A stretch of 61,799 nt of DNA, from assembly GCA_035314825.1 (NCBI GenBank), contig DATFYX010000089.1, forward strand, positions 1 to 61,799, given 5' to 3'. Positions within the stretch are counted from its first letter, which is position 1. Every line of letters begins with the position of its first letter. The notes under the pieces were generated by a model, which was not told the origin of the DNA, did not search any database, and worked only from the letters and a program-made list of their open reading frames with translations. This DNA comes from Candidatus Eremiobacteraceae bacterium. GTDB lineage: Bacteria; Vulcanimicrobiota; Vulcanimicrobiia; Eremiobacterales; Eremiobacteraceae. Position numbers and translations under genes: made by a program. Of this stretch, positions 24,257-32,085 are shown piece after piece.

Positions 24257-24612
24257 TCAGCATATCGCTCGAGTGCCACTTCGATGCGGCGCACAAGCTC
24301 GATCTGCCCTACGAATCACCGTGCAACCGCACGCATGGCCATCGCTACGTGGTGAGGATCGTCGCCAGCGCGCAGCAGCTCGAACACGGCATGGTCGTCG
24401 ACTACAACGTGCTCAAGAGCGTGGTCGAGCGCTTCGATCATCGCGACCTCAATGCGCTCGCTGAGTTCGCCGAGATGCCATCCACCGCCGAGAATATCGC
24501 GCTCGTGCTGTCGCGCGAGCTGCAATCAGCCGCCGGTGCACGCGTGAGCATCGACGAAGTGACGGTGCACGAGTCGCCGCAGACGGCCGCGCGGTGGACA
24601 AGACCGGCCTAG
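24253..24612 (+). CDS. queD: QueD, 6-carboxytetrahydropterin synthase
   Basis: 119-aa PTPS-family enzyme that makes the substrate of QueE from dihydroneopterin triphosphate. The zinc ligands are visible in CHFDAAHKL and THGHRY, and the catalytic Cys in SPCNRTHGH; C-terminal HES is in VTVHESPQ. Start is TTG at 24253, overlapping the queE stop (TTGA); no other start fits the family N-terminus. It is followed directly by a small membrane protein gene that overlaps its 3' end. Confidence 0.9.
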   Translation: MISISLECHFDAAHKLDLPYESPCNRTHGHRYVVRIVASAQQLEHGMVVDYNVLKSVVERFDHRDLNALAEFAEMPSTAENIALVLSRELQSAAGARVSIDEVTVHESPQTAARWTRPA

Positions 24613-24857
24613 GCGCGACACACCGGCACGGTGCAGTCGCATCTGCCGTGATCTCGATCATCATACTGCTCGTGGCCGCGATGGCTGGCTATCAACTGTC
24701 GCCTTCGGTGATGGACGATACTCCCGGCTTCTTGAAGTCGTACATGTTGCTTGTCATTTTCACAGTCGGCGCGCTCATCAATCTCTTTCTCTACGTCCTC
24801 GGAGCGTTCGGAGGAGCGCAGCGGGAACGTCGGCCGTGGCGGCGGTTCTGGCCCTGA
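24594..24857 (+). CDS. Small two-helix membrane protein
   Basis: 87 aa with two hydrophobic segments: SAVISIIILLVAAMAGY (about 18-34) and MLLVIFTVGALINLFLYVLGAF (about 51-72), short polar ends and a basic C-terminus (QRERRPWRRF). The GTG start overlaps the end of queD, which places it in the same transcript. I recognise no family. It could be unrelated to queuosine; there is no sequence evidence for a link. Confidence 0.65.
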   Translation: MDKTGLGATHRHGAVASAVISIIILLVAAMAGYQLSPSVMDDTPGFLKSYMLLVIFTVGALINLFLYVLGAFGGAQRERRPWRRFWP

Positions 24858-24875
24858 CCGAGGCAACAAAAAAAA

Positions 24876-24900
24876 AGGATCACGCGCTATGCGTGATCCT
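24876..24900 (-). terminator. rpoZ terminator
   Basis: Stem AGGATCACGC / GCGTGATCCT, perfect 10 bp with a 5-nt loop. Read on the minus strand, it is followed by a run of eight or more T. It terminates the rpoZ transcript, and may also catch the plus-strand queE-queD-membrane gene from the other side. Confidence 0.85.
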
Positions 24901-24926
24901 CGGAGAGCGGCCGAGCGCGGCCCCGT

Positions 24927-25169
24927 TTATTCTTGTGGGCGCGGTTCGGGTTCGGTCGAGTGCTCGAGCCTGCCGGCGGAGATCTCCGCAAACGCGGTGC
25001 TCACGGCTTTTTCGGGATTCGCACCTTCGACCATCGGCTCCGCGCCGTTGACGACTTGTTGCGCGCGCACCCGTGCGGTGTTGACGAGCAAGTACTTGTT
25101 CGGGATCTCTTCGACCAGCCGGTCGATGTTGCCGAATGACGCCATTTTCTTCTCGTGGGTTCCGTCCAT
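24927..25169 (-). CDS. rpoZ: RNA polymerase omega subunit
   Basis: 80 aa. The core matches RpoZ: IDRLVEEIPNKYLLVNTARVRAQQV and PEKAVSTAFAEISAGRL, the conserved helix that wraps the beta' C-terminal tail. The ATG at 25169 (MDGTHEKKMAS) was chosen as the first start after the leader; a second ATG eight codons in gives the shorter usual N-terminus MASFGN. It has its own promoter at 25244-25272 and its terminator at 24876-24900, so it is a single-gene transcript. The gmk gene that often precedes rpoZ is not here. Confidence 0.9.
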   Translation of the reverse strand: MDGTHEKKMASFGNIDRLVEEIPNKYLLVNTARVRAQQVVNGAEPMVEGANPEKAVSTAFAEISAGRLEHSTEPEPRPQE

Positions 25170-25243
25170 CGATCACAATCCGATACTATCCACGCCCGCA
25201 AACGCGGGACGTGCCGCAGTCACATAAGAAATGCTGAGTTTTA

Positions 25244-25272
25244 AGTATACCAAGACTAACCCCACACGGCAA
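25244..25272 (-). promoter_or_regulatory. rpoZ promoter
   Basis: Reading the minus strand: -35 TTGCCG (25272-25267), spacer 17 nt, -10 TATACT (25249-25244). Predicted start near 25237, giving a leader of about 68 nt with a CCCGC-GTTT-GCGGG hairpin. Confidence 0.7.
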
Positions 25273-25311
25273 GGAGGCTAGCCGCTTTCACGCCGCCGAA
25301 AGCCCGTATCC

Positions 25312-25827
25312 ATGAGACATCTGGCGACTGCCGCGCTCTGCGCGGCGCTTTTCGTTCTCGGCACCTCACAGGCCCGCCCCGGGCTGACGATCAAGCCGCC
25401 TCCCATCACCGTGAGCGTCGATGCGCCGGGCCAGCGCGTGGCCATCGCCGACATCGACCGCACGCCGGTGGGCGCGGACATCACCGTCATCGGCTATTAC
25501 TCGCACAAATCAGATGAGACGGACGGCGATCTGCAGGTCTTCCTCATCGACCACAAGGGCGACTTCGTGGTCGCCGAAGCGCCGCACCGCTTCCGCGAGA
25601 TGCGATACTTCATCCGTGGCCAGCACTTCCACCGCAACGATCTCGTCATCGTGCGCGGCACGCTGACGCGACAGTTCGACAAGCCCACCTTCAACTATCC
25701 GGCCGGGTGGATGGAGATCAACCCGGTGACCTCGATCGCGCACTACGACGGCGATGAGCCGGCCGATCTGCACTACACGCAAGTGATCCACAACCCGTTC
25801 GGCCGGACGCGCGTGGTGGAGAGGTAG
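25312..25827 (+). CDS. Exported protein of unknown function
   Basis: 171 aa. A short signal peptide (MRHLATAALCAALFVLGTSQA) is followed by a mostly beta-strand domain: VAIADIDRTPVGADITVIGYYSH, LIDHKGDFVVAEA and DLVIVRGTLTRQFD look like an OB-fold or similar barrel. No catalytic motif or family was recognised. A GGAGG sequence is present about 40 nt upstream but not at the normal spacing. It precedes a small Cys-containing gene by one base, so the two may be cotranslated. Confidence 0.65.
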   Translation: MRHLATAALCAALFVLGTSQARPGLTIKPPPITVSVDAPGQRVAIADIDRTPVGADITVIGYYSHKSDETDGDLQVFLIDHKGDFVVAEAPHRFREMRYFIRGQHFHRNDLVIVRGTLTRQFDKPTFNYPAGWMEINPVTSIAHYDGDEPADLHYTQVIHNPFGRTRVVER

Positions 25828-25828
25828 A

Positions 25829-26017
25829 TTGGACGTCGTCGCCATCCTCGGCGAGCGCCTCTACCACGCCGCGGGGACCGAATGCCATCGCAAGCTGACC
25901 GAAGAGGCGGGCGAGCGCGTGCTGACCATCACCGCCGCGCTGGCGCACGAAGTCGGCATGGAGCCGTGCGGCGTTTGCATGAGCGGAGCCGAGGAGCGGC
26001 GCGCGGTCAATCCATGA
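25829..26017 (+). CDS. Small His/Cys-containing protein, unknown
   Basis: 62 aa, TTG start one base after the preceding stop. It contains HAAGTECH and CGVCMSG, so a His/Cys metal site is possible (H-x5-CH and C-x2-C). No family was recognised. Its stop overlaps the convergent thioesterase gene by 11 bp. The gene call rests only on the open frame, operon position and Cys pairing, so it is uncertain. Confidence 0.45.
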   Translation: MDVVAILGERLYHAAGTECHRKLTEEAGERVLTITAALAHEVGMEPCGVCMSGAEERRAVNP

Positions 26018-26414
26018 ACGGCGCGAGCGCTGACCGCAGCCCTTGCGGAACCGGCTTGCCCTTCCAGGTCTGACGGTCCACGCAGACCAGCACGATCTCG
26101 CAGTCGGCGACTCGCTGCCCGTCCTGGCGGTCGATCGTGAACCCTAAGGTGATGGACTTGTCGCCGAGCCGGCTCACGCCCGCGGTCACATGCATCATCT
26201 CGCCAAGACGCGCGGGCGCGCGGAATTCGCAGGTGTACTTGACCCGCGGCAGCCAGCAATCGAAGCGGTCGAAGACGACGCCGTAGGCCACACCGGCGGC
26301 GCGGAACAGCTCCTCCTCGGCGACCTCGAAGAAACGCACGAACGCGCCGAAATAGACGACGCCGGCGGCATCGACGTCGCTCCAGCGCACGGGCTCGTCG
26401 ATATGGAAGCGCAT
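26007..26414 (-). CDS. YbgC/4HBT-type acyl-CoA thioesterase
   Basis: 135-aa hotdog-fold thioesterase. The family signature VRWSDVDAAGVVYFGAFVRFFE holds the catalytic Asp in the DxDxxGxVY context, and PRVKYTCEFRAPARLGE follows as in 4-hydroxybenzoyl-CoA thioesterase relatives. The ATG overlaps the stop of the preceding PaaI-type gene (ATGA). It is the third gene of an operon containing a tryptophanase-family lyase and two thioesterases. Substrate unknown; aromatic acyl-CoA esters would fit the neighbours, but this is inference. Confidence 0.85.
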   Translation of the reverse strand: MRFHIDEPVRWSDVDAAGVVYFGAFVRFFEVAEEELFRAAGVAYGVVFDRFDCWLPRVKYTCEFRAPARLGEMMHVTAGVSRLGDKSITLGFTIDRQDGQRVADCEIVLVCVDRQTWKGKPVPQGLRSALAPFMD

Positions 26415-26854
26415 CAGGAGACGCCGCGCGGACTGACGATCATGTAGGTCGCCGTGCAGCGCGCGCAGATCGTGCCGGCTTCGTTTTCGGCGGTGGCGTT
26501 CGCGAGCAGCAGCGTGTTGCCGCGATGCACCACGTGCGCGCGCGCGATGACCGGACCGGAGATCACGGGGCGCAAGTACTGGACGTGGAGGTCGGTCGTG
26601 ACCATGTCTTTGCCCTCTGGGATGAGCGGCAGCACTGCCACCGCGATGGCCGCATCGCAATACGCGGCGATGATGCCGCCCTGGACGGCACCCTGGTATT
26701 GCGTGAAGAGCTTCTTATAAGGAAAGCGCAGCGCGGCCTCGCCCTGTCCGTAGCTGACCACTTCGAGCTCGAAGTGGTCCGCGAACGGGTTTTCGCTGAA
26801 GAGTCGCCGGTAGCGTTCGGGAACGTCGTTGGGGTCGATGCCTCGTGCGGGCAT
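26414..26854 (-). CDS. PaaI-type hotdog thioesterase
   Basis: 146 aa, PaaI/hotdog family: QGAVQGGIIAAYCDAAIAVAV is the family motif (HGG-like GG segment in which the catalytic His position is Gln/Val-flanked), followed by TTDLHVQYLRPVISG. The ATG at 26854 was chosen because it begins after the tryptophanase stop. The longer frame overlaps that gene for 90 bp. Its TGA overlaps the next thioesterase. Two unlike thioesterases in one operon suggest two acyl-CoA species or a housekeeping duplication. Confidence 0.8.
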   Translation of the reverse strand: MPARGIDPNDVPERYRRLFSENPFADHFELEVVSYGQGEAALRFPYKKLFTQYQGAVQGGIIAAYCDAAIAVAVLPLIPEGKDMVTTDLHVQYLRPVISGPVIARAHVVHRGNTLLLANATAENEAGTICARCTATYMIVSPRGVS

Positions 26855-26859
26855 GCGGC

Positions 26860-28272
26860 CTATCGCCGGGCTGCCGGCGCAGGCGCCGGATCGCGCGCGG
26901 GCTCGAAGCGGGCGCTGAAGTGGCGCAGCGGGGGCGCCTGCCATACCATGTCCAAGCCTTCAATGGTCGCGCGCCGCGCGTACACGTCGGCCATCACCTC
27001 GACGACGTAGTCGATGTGGCTCTGCGTGTACACGCGTCGCGGGATGGCAAGGCGCACGAGCTCCATCGGAGCGAGCTGTTCTTCACCGGTGTCGGGATCG
27101 GTCTTGCCGAACATGACGCTGCCGATCTCCACCACACGGATGCCGCCGGCGACGTACAGCTCGGCGACGAGCGCCTGACCTGGGAATTGGCGCTTCGGTA
27201 TGTGCGGCAGCAGCCCGGCGGCGTCGACGTAGATCGCATGACCGCCTGGCGGCTGCACGATCGGCACGCCCATCTCGGTGAGATGCGCCCCAAGATACCC
27301 GGTCGAAGCGATGCGGTAGTGCAGATAGTCGTGATCGAGCACCTCATGCAGGCCGACTGCGATGGCCTCGAGATCGCGCCCGGCAAGGCCGCCGTAGGTC
27401 GGAAAGCCCTCGGTCAAGATCAGCAGTGTCGCTTCTTGCTTGTTGAGCGCGGCGTCGTTGGTCGCCAAGAAACCGCCGATGTTGACCAAGCCATCCTTCT
27501 TGGCCGACATCGTGGCGCCGTCGGCGTACGAGAAGAGCTCGCGCGCGATGTCGGCGACGTTGTGCTGCGCGTAGCCGGGCTCGCGCTCGCGGATGAACCA
27601 GCAGTTCTCGGCGAAACGGCAGGCATCGATGTAGAGCGGCAGACCGTGGGCGCGGCACACCGCGCTGACCGCTTTCACGTTGGCCATGGAGACGGGCTGC
27701 CCGCCGCCGGAGTTATTGGTGATGGTCAGCATCACCAGCGGGATGCGCTTGGCGCCGACGCGCGCGATAAGCGCCTCGAGCGCCCCGACATCCATGTTCC
27801 CTTTGAAGGGGTGGATCGTGCCCGGTTCCAGTCCCTGCGGGATCGGCAGGTCGACGGCCTCGGCGCCGGTCGCTTCGACGTTCGCGCGCGTGGTGTCGAA
27901 GTGCGTGTTGTTCGGCACGACGTCGCCGGGTTCGCAGACGGTCGAGAACAAGATGCGTTCGGCCGCACGGCCCTGATGCGTCGGCAAGACGTGGGTGAAT
28001 CCGAAGACCTCGCGCACCGCATCCGCAAACCGGTAGTAGGATTGCGCGCCGGCGTAGGACTCGTCGCCGCGCATCATCGCCGACCACTGCTCCGCGCTCA
28101 TGGCGCCGGTGCCGCTGTCGGTGAGCAGGTCGATGATGACGTCGCGCGCCGGCAGCAAGAACGGGTTGTAGCCCGCGCCTTCGAGCAAGCGCTCGCGCTG
28201 GGCGCGGGTGGTCATCTTGATGGGCTCGACGGTCTTGATGCGGAAGGGCTCGATGATGGTCTTGAAGTTCAT
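26860..28272 (-). CDS. tnaA: Tryptophanase-family beta-eliminating lyase
   Basis: 470-aa PLP lyase. Motifs: EPFRIKTVEP, NPFLLPARDVIIDLLTDSGTGAMS, PTHQGRAAERI, SNNSGGGQPVS-type region, DACRFAENCWFI, and the PLP Lys in MSAKKDGLVNIGG. Tyrosine phenol-lyase carries an Arg in a MER motif near residue 380, whereas this protein has VEIGS, as in tryptophanase; hence tryptophanase is the better guess, cleaving tryptophan to indole, pyruvate and ammonia. A His/Asp check is not possible by eye. It is coupled to a DUF5069 gene upstream and two thioesterases downstream. Confidence 0.82.
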   Translation of the reverse strand: MNFKTIIEPFRIKTVEPIKMTTRAQRERLLEGAGYNPFLLPARDVIIDLLTDSGTGAMSAEQWSAMMRGDESYAGAQSYYRFADAVREVFGFTHVLPTHQGRAAERILFSTVCEPGDVVPNNTHFDTTRANVEATGAEAVDLPIPQGLEPGTIHPFKGNMDVGALEALIARVGAKRIPLVMLTITNNSGGGQPVSMANVKAVSAVCRAHGLPLYIDACRFAENCWFIREREPGYAQHNVADIARELFSYADGATMSAKKDGLVNIGGFLATNDAALNKQEATLLILTEGFPTYGGLAGRDLEAIAVGLHEVLDHDYLHYRIASTGYLGAHLTEMGVPIVQPPGGHAIYVDAAGLLPHIPKRQFPGQALVAELYVAGGIRVVEIGSVMFGKTDPDTGEEQLAPMELVRLAIPRRVYTQSHIDYVVEVMADVYARRATIEGLDMVWQAPPLRHFSARFEPARDPAPAPAARR

Positions 28273-28276
28273 CGGC

Positions 28277-28699
28277 TCACTTCGCGCCCGGAAAACGCCC
28301 TTCTTCGAAGTCGATCAGATCGGTGCGCGACTTGACCTTTGGGTTGCCGCCGGCGATCTTCTGGAGATCTTCTTTGAACCGGTCCCAGCCTTCGGGCGTC
28401 GTCGGGTGCCACTGGTCGATGTGCTGGTTGTGGACCTTGAGCTTGTCCTCTGGTATGCGCGTCTGCACGAGCAGGTCGAGGACTTCGGCGTCGGTCAGCG
28501 AGACGCCCACGGCTTGGAGGAACTGCTCGGCATTGCAGCCTAGCGTCTCGAAGAGCGCTTTGTCCATCGAGCAGTCATAGATGTACTCGCCGAGCGTGCC
28601 GGCCAGATGGGCGCGCGCTTTGTCGATCGTGCGCGGCAGCATGGCGATGCCACCGGCCTTTTCCCGCGGACTCCGCGGAAATTGTTTGGTCAAGTCCAT
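28277..28699 (-). CDS. DUF5069 protein
   Basis: 140 aa matching the DUF5069 pattern: MDLTKQFPRSPREK at the N-terminus, MLPRTIDKARAHLAGTLGEYIYDC, then ALFETLGCNAEQFLQAV. Function unknown in this family. It heads the minus-strand operon with the tryptophanase-family gene (4 bp after its stop). No signal peptide or membrane segment. Confidence 0.85.
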   Translation of the reverse strand: MDLTKQFPRSPREKAGGIAMLPRTIDKARAHLAGTLGEYIYDCSMDKALFETLGCNAEQFLQAVGVSLTDAEVLDLLVQTRIPEDKLKVHNQHIDQWHPTTPEGWDRFKEDLQKIAGGNPKVKSRTDLIDFEEGRFPGAK

Positions 28700-28797
28700 A
28701 CGCGTCAGTTCACCGTGACGCCCCGCGCCTCATTCCACAGGAATCGAGCCCGCGGCGCTGGTAGTGTGCGGCCGTGATCGCCGACTTCGCCATCGCA

Positions 28798-28980
28798 ATG
28801 CGCAACTGCCCGAAGTGCCGCGCGCCCGGCATGGAGCGGCGCGAGTACGCGTATCCGATCCTGGGATACAGCGAGTGCGAATTTGCGTGCTTCATGTGCG
28901 GCCTCACGCTATGGCCGCATACCGGCGAGTCGCCCCGCCAAACCTATTTCCGGCGTCTCATGGACCGCTTCAGCGCCTGA
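28798..28980 (+). CDS. Small zinc-ribbon-like protein
   Basis: About 60 aa with CPKC near the start and CFMC further in (residues 4-7 and 31-34 from the ATG), the spacing of a zinc ribbon. The rest has no recognised family. A GTG at 28774 is an alternative start adding eight residues; neither has a good ribosome site. It is monocistronic, divergent from the DUF5069 operon. Confidence 0.6.
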   Translation: MRNCPKCRAPGMERREYAYPILGYSECEFACFMCGLTLWPHTGESPRQTYFRRLMDRFSA

Positions 28981-29286
28981 ACCCCGGCTCGCCGAGCGGC
29001 CGCCTGCGCCTCACCGCGCCGCGCCATCGCCGAGGACGCTCGGGTCTTCGGGATATTCTGACTCCTTCGCTCGCTGGCTCCGGCTCTCGCCGTCGCCAAC
29101 GCCTCGGCTCGTGGCGCGGCGCGGTAGTGCGCGGTCGACGGCACGATCGAGCGGCGCCGAGAGCCGAACCCTCTGAGCCGGCGAAAGCCGGCGAAGGAGC
29201 GGCGAAGTCAAAATCTCCAGGTGATTCGCCGCGCGGTGAGGCGCAGGCGTCCGCTCGAGCGTGCCGGCGATTCGGTTGAGCGCGAC
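28981..29286. other. 306-bp gap without a recognisable gene
   Basis: Between the zinc-ribbon gene and the convergent ABC permease. It is GC-rich with short inverted repeats such as GCCGGC-gaaa-GCCGGC (29177-29192). None has a T tract, so I do not call a terminator. Frames covering it are low-complexity Arg/Ser-rich shadows. Confidence 0.6.
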
Positions 29287-30102
29287 CTACGAGCCGGTGC
29301 TTTGGTGGTGGTCAAGGCCGCGGCGCCAGAACAGATACGCGGCCCCGAACCACAGCGCGCCGATGACCGGCGTGAGCCACCCGAACAACGGGTTGACCGA
29401 GTACTGGCCTTCGGACGTCTTGTGCAGCAGCGTCGCGGCCGGGAAATAGTTGATGAACGCGAACGGGAACACGAACGATAGCGTGAAGCGCACGATGCGG
29501 TTGTAGATCGACAACGGATAGCGTGTGAAGTCCGTCTCGAGCGACATCACCACCCAGCGCAGCGTGTCCAGCCGAATGACCCAGAAGGCGAGCGTCGCGA
29601 CCGTCAGCTGGATCGCGAAGTCGATGAACGCTCCGCCGACCATCGCGCCGAGCAGCAATCCGGCGGTGGCCCCGGTCCACTGCAAGTGAGCGACGCCTTG
29701 CACGATCGCGAAGAAGATGATGGCCACGATCAGCTCGTCGGGCCAGATCTGCCCGGGCTGTGAGATCACCTGGAAGAGCGGATCGAGCGGGCGCACCAAG
29801 AAGCGATCGAACCGGCCTTCGCGGATGTGGTACGGCACGTCCCCGATAGAGAAGAACAGCGTGCCGTTGAGCGACGACGCGAGCCAGAAAAGCGAGTACA
29901 AGAACACGACCTGCTGCCACGTCCAGCCGTTCATGATCGGGAAGCGGTTCATCGTGAGCCAGATGGTCGCGATCGCCGAACCGTGCAGCACGAGCGTGAA
30001 GACCAGCCAGACGAAGAAGTTCGCCCGGTATTCCGCCAACGTGAGGAAATTGAGCCGCCAGAATTCGGCATAGGTGCGCCAGTACGGCGCGAGGCTAGCC
30101 AC
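29287..30102 (-). CDS. ABC-2 family permease (second of two)
   Basis: 271 aa with about six membrane helices, of the ABC-2/DUF990 permease type that pairs with one ATPase and another permease. The signature DVPYHIREGRFDRFLVRPLDPLFQVI is shared with its partner gene. GTG start at 30102 overlaps the end of the upstream permease by 8 bp. Exported substrate unknown. It is the last gene of the ATPase-Kelch-permease-permease operon. Confidence 0.85.
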   Translation of the reverse strand: MASLAPYWRTYAEFWRLNFLTLAEYRANFFVWLVFTLVLHGSAIATIWLTMNRFPIMNGWTWQQVVFLYSLFWLASSLNGTLFFSIGDVPYHIREGRFDRFLVRPLDPLFQVISQPGQIWPDELIVAIIFFAIVQGVAHLQWTGATAGLLLGAMVGGAFIDFAIQLTVATLAFWVIRLDTLRWVVMSLETDFTRYPLSIYNRIVRFTLSFVFPFAFINYFPAATLLHKTSEGQYSVNPLFGWLTPVIGALWFGAAYLFWRRGLDHHQSTGS

Positions 30103-30904
30103 CCTGCACCACCACGCGCCGTTCGCCGACCCGCCACAGCGCGAGCGCGCCGACGGCGAACACAGCCACCCAGAACAGCTGCAGCTCGAGCGTCGCGGCA
30201 AGCTCCGGCCCTTGGTACTTGCCGAGATAGATCGTCAGCGGCGCGCTATAGATGGCCGCGAACGGCGACAAGGTCGCGATTTTGGTCACCGCGGACGGGA
30301 AGAACTGCAGCGGCACGACCGCGCCGGCCAGCAGCGAGGTGATGAACTGCACCATGAGCTGGAAGCCGAATATCTCCATCGTCCAAAACGTGATCGTCGC
30401 CATCAGCAAGTCCAGGAAGAAATTCACCAGGAAGCCGAGCATGACCGAGATCACAAAGGCGAGCGCGATCAACGGCGAAGCCGGCAGGCTCAGGTGCGTG
30501 CCCGTCAGCGCCAGCAGGCCGATCGCGATCGGAAGTGAGATGGCGATCTGCAGGAGCGCGAAGCCGGCCTGACCGAGCGTGTCGGCGAACACGTAGAGCG
30601 GCACGCTGATCGGCCGCATGAGATCGATCGCGATGCTGCCCTCGCGGATCTTCTCACGCACCACATAGGGGCCTTGCGCGTTGTAGATCAGACCGATCAG
30701 AAGCGCGAGCGTCGCATACGTGATGATGTCGCGGAACGAGAAATCTTGCTTCGGGCCGTTGTTCGCGTACAGCGCGCTCCACAGCGCGTAGTAGAGGTAG
30801 ACGCGCAGCGCCACCGAGCCGATATGCGTGAACACCTCTTCGCGATAGGTAGCCTCTCGCGAGAAAGCGCGCTTCGCGAACTCGACATACGCGCCCCAGG
30901 CCAT
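30095..30904 (-). CDS. ABC-2 family permease (first of two)
   Basis: 269 aa, six or so membrane helices, ABC-2/DUF990 type. The conserved loop VVREKIREGSIAIDLMRPISVPLYVF matches the same region of the next gene, showing a duplicated pair forming the heterodimeric channel. The ATG overlaps the stop of the Kelch gene by one base (TAATG), so translation is coupled. It is preceded by the ATPase and Kelch genes. Confidence 0.85.
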   Translation of the reverse strand: MAWGAYVEFAKRAFSREATYREEVFTHIGSVALRVYLYYALWSALYANNGPKQDFSFRDIITYATLALLIGLIYNAQGPYVVREKIREGSIAIDLMRPISVPLYVFADTLGQAGFALLQIAISLPIAIGLLALTGTHLSLPASPLIALAFVISVMLGFLVNFFLDLLMATITFWTMEIFGFQLMVQFITSLLAGAVVPLQFFPSAVTKIATLSPFAAIYSAPLTIYLGKYQGPELAATLELQLFWVAVFAVGALALWRVGERRVVVQGG

Positions 30905-32085
30905 TAGTGCGGCGCGTGCCCCTTGAATTGGACCTGCGTGACCGGGCTGACGAAGCGCAGCACCGACGTCAGCGGCGACGTGCCCGAATATGGCGAGCCG
31001 CCGATGACCCAGATCTGATTGCCGAGCGCCGCGACCGCCATGCCGTGCCGCGGGAACGGAAGCCACGGACCGCTGATCCAGCCGCGCGCGTCGGTGCTCG
31101 AGATCTCCGTCGTCTGCGTGATCGTGCGATTGATGTCGAACGTGAGCGTGGACGGGTCGAGCGTCGCAACGGCGTTATTATTCTCGCGGCCGATTGCCAT
31201 CGTGGTCACGGATAGCTCGGACGACGAGGCAGCGTAATTCTCGCCGCCGATCGCCATGAGCCGGTTGTTGACCGACGCGAGGCCGAAATCGGCCCGCCCG
31301 AGACGCATGTTCGTGCACGACCGCCAGCGATCGCGCGCCGGGTCGTAGACATCGCACGATTGCAAGCTGACCTGGTCGCGGTTGCGGCCGCCGACGAGGT
31401 AGATCAGGCCATCGAGGACGACCGATCCGGCCATGTAGCGCTCTTCGCCAAGCGCGTACTCCTCAGTGCGCCAGGAATTCTTGGCGACGTCGAAGATCAT
31501 CATGCTCGTGTCGTCGTTGCCGTGCGACGATTGGCCGCCGAAGAGATAGAGCTTGCCGTTGACCGCCTGCAGCATCGGCGCGTAGCGCGGAAACGGCATG
31601 GACGGCAGCTCGGTCCATGCGTCGCCGATCGGATCGTAGCGCCAGAACTTGTTCGTGACGAGATCTTCGATCCGGCCGCCGGCGACGTAGAGATAGCCGC
31701 CCATGCCCGCCGCGGCCGCATTATCGACCGGCTCCGGCATCGTGGCCGCCTCGCGCCATTCGCCCGGACGCGATACGATCGGCCCGGCGACGTTGGGATT
31801 GGCCACGGGCGAGGGGAACGTCGGCTCGAACACGAGCAGCGTCGCCATCTGCTTGTCGTGCGGCCCGAAGCCGCCCGCGAGGTAGATGCGTCCGTCCATG
31901 ACCGCGACCGCGGCGTCCTGGCGCGCCGACGGCAGGTCGGGCCCGCGCACCCACACGCCTTTGTTAAGATCGACGACCACGCCGGTGTCGGAACCGACTT
32001 CAGCCGCGCCCGACGCGGGCAACGCCGCCGCGACGGCGAGCGCGGCGCTCAGCACGAGCGCGCGCGCGAACTGCGACGACATCAT
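30904..32085 (-). CDS. Exported Kelch-repeat beta-propeller protein
   Basis: 393 aa. A signal peptide (ALVLSAALAVAAALPASGAAE) is followed by five to six Kelch repeats with the usual GG pairs: IYLAGGFGP, YLYVAGGRIE, LYLFGGQSS, IYLVGGRNR, RLMAIGGEN, IWVIGGSPYS. Kelch propellers bind proteins or sugars. Its start overlaps the ATPase stop (ATGA) and its stop overlaps the permease start, so it is embedded in the exporter operon and is likely its periplasmic partner or cargo. No family member with a known role was recognised. Confidence 0.85.
   Translation of the reverse strand: MMSSQFARALVLSAALAVAAALPASGAAEVGSDTGVVVDLNKGVWVRGPDLPSARQDAAVAVMDGRIYLAGGFGPHDKQMATLLVFEPTFPSPVANPNVAGPIVSRPGEWREAATMPEPVDNAAAAGMGGYLYVAGGRIEDLVTNKFWRYDPIGDAWTELPSMPFPRYAPMLQAVNGKLYLFGGQSSHGNDDTSMMIFDVAKNSWRTEEYALGEERYMAGSVVLDGLIYLVGGRNRDQVSLQSCDVYDPARDRWRSCTNMRLGRADFGLASVNNRLMAIGGENYAASSSELSVTTMAIGRENNNAVATLDPSTLTFDINRTITQTTEISSTDARGWISGPWLPFPRHGMAVAALGNQIWVIGGSPYSGTSPLTSVLRFVSPVTQVQFKGHAPH

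Noticed and set aside
29177-29192. Transcription terminator downstream of the ABC permease operon
   Set aside because: The GCCGGC-GAAA hairpin lacks a following T tract in either direction.
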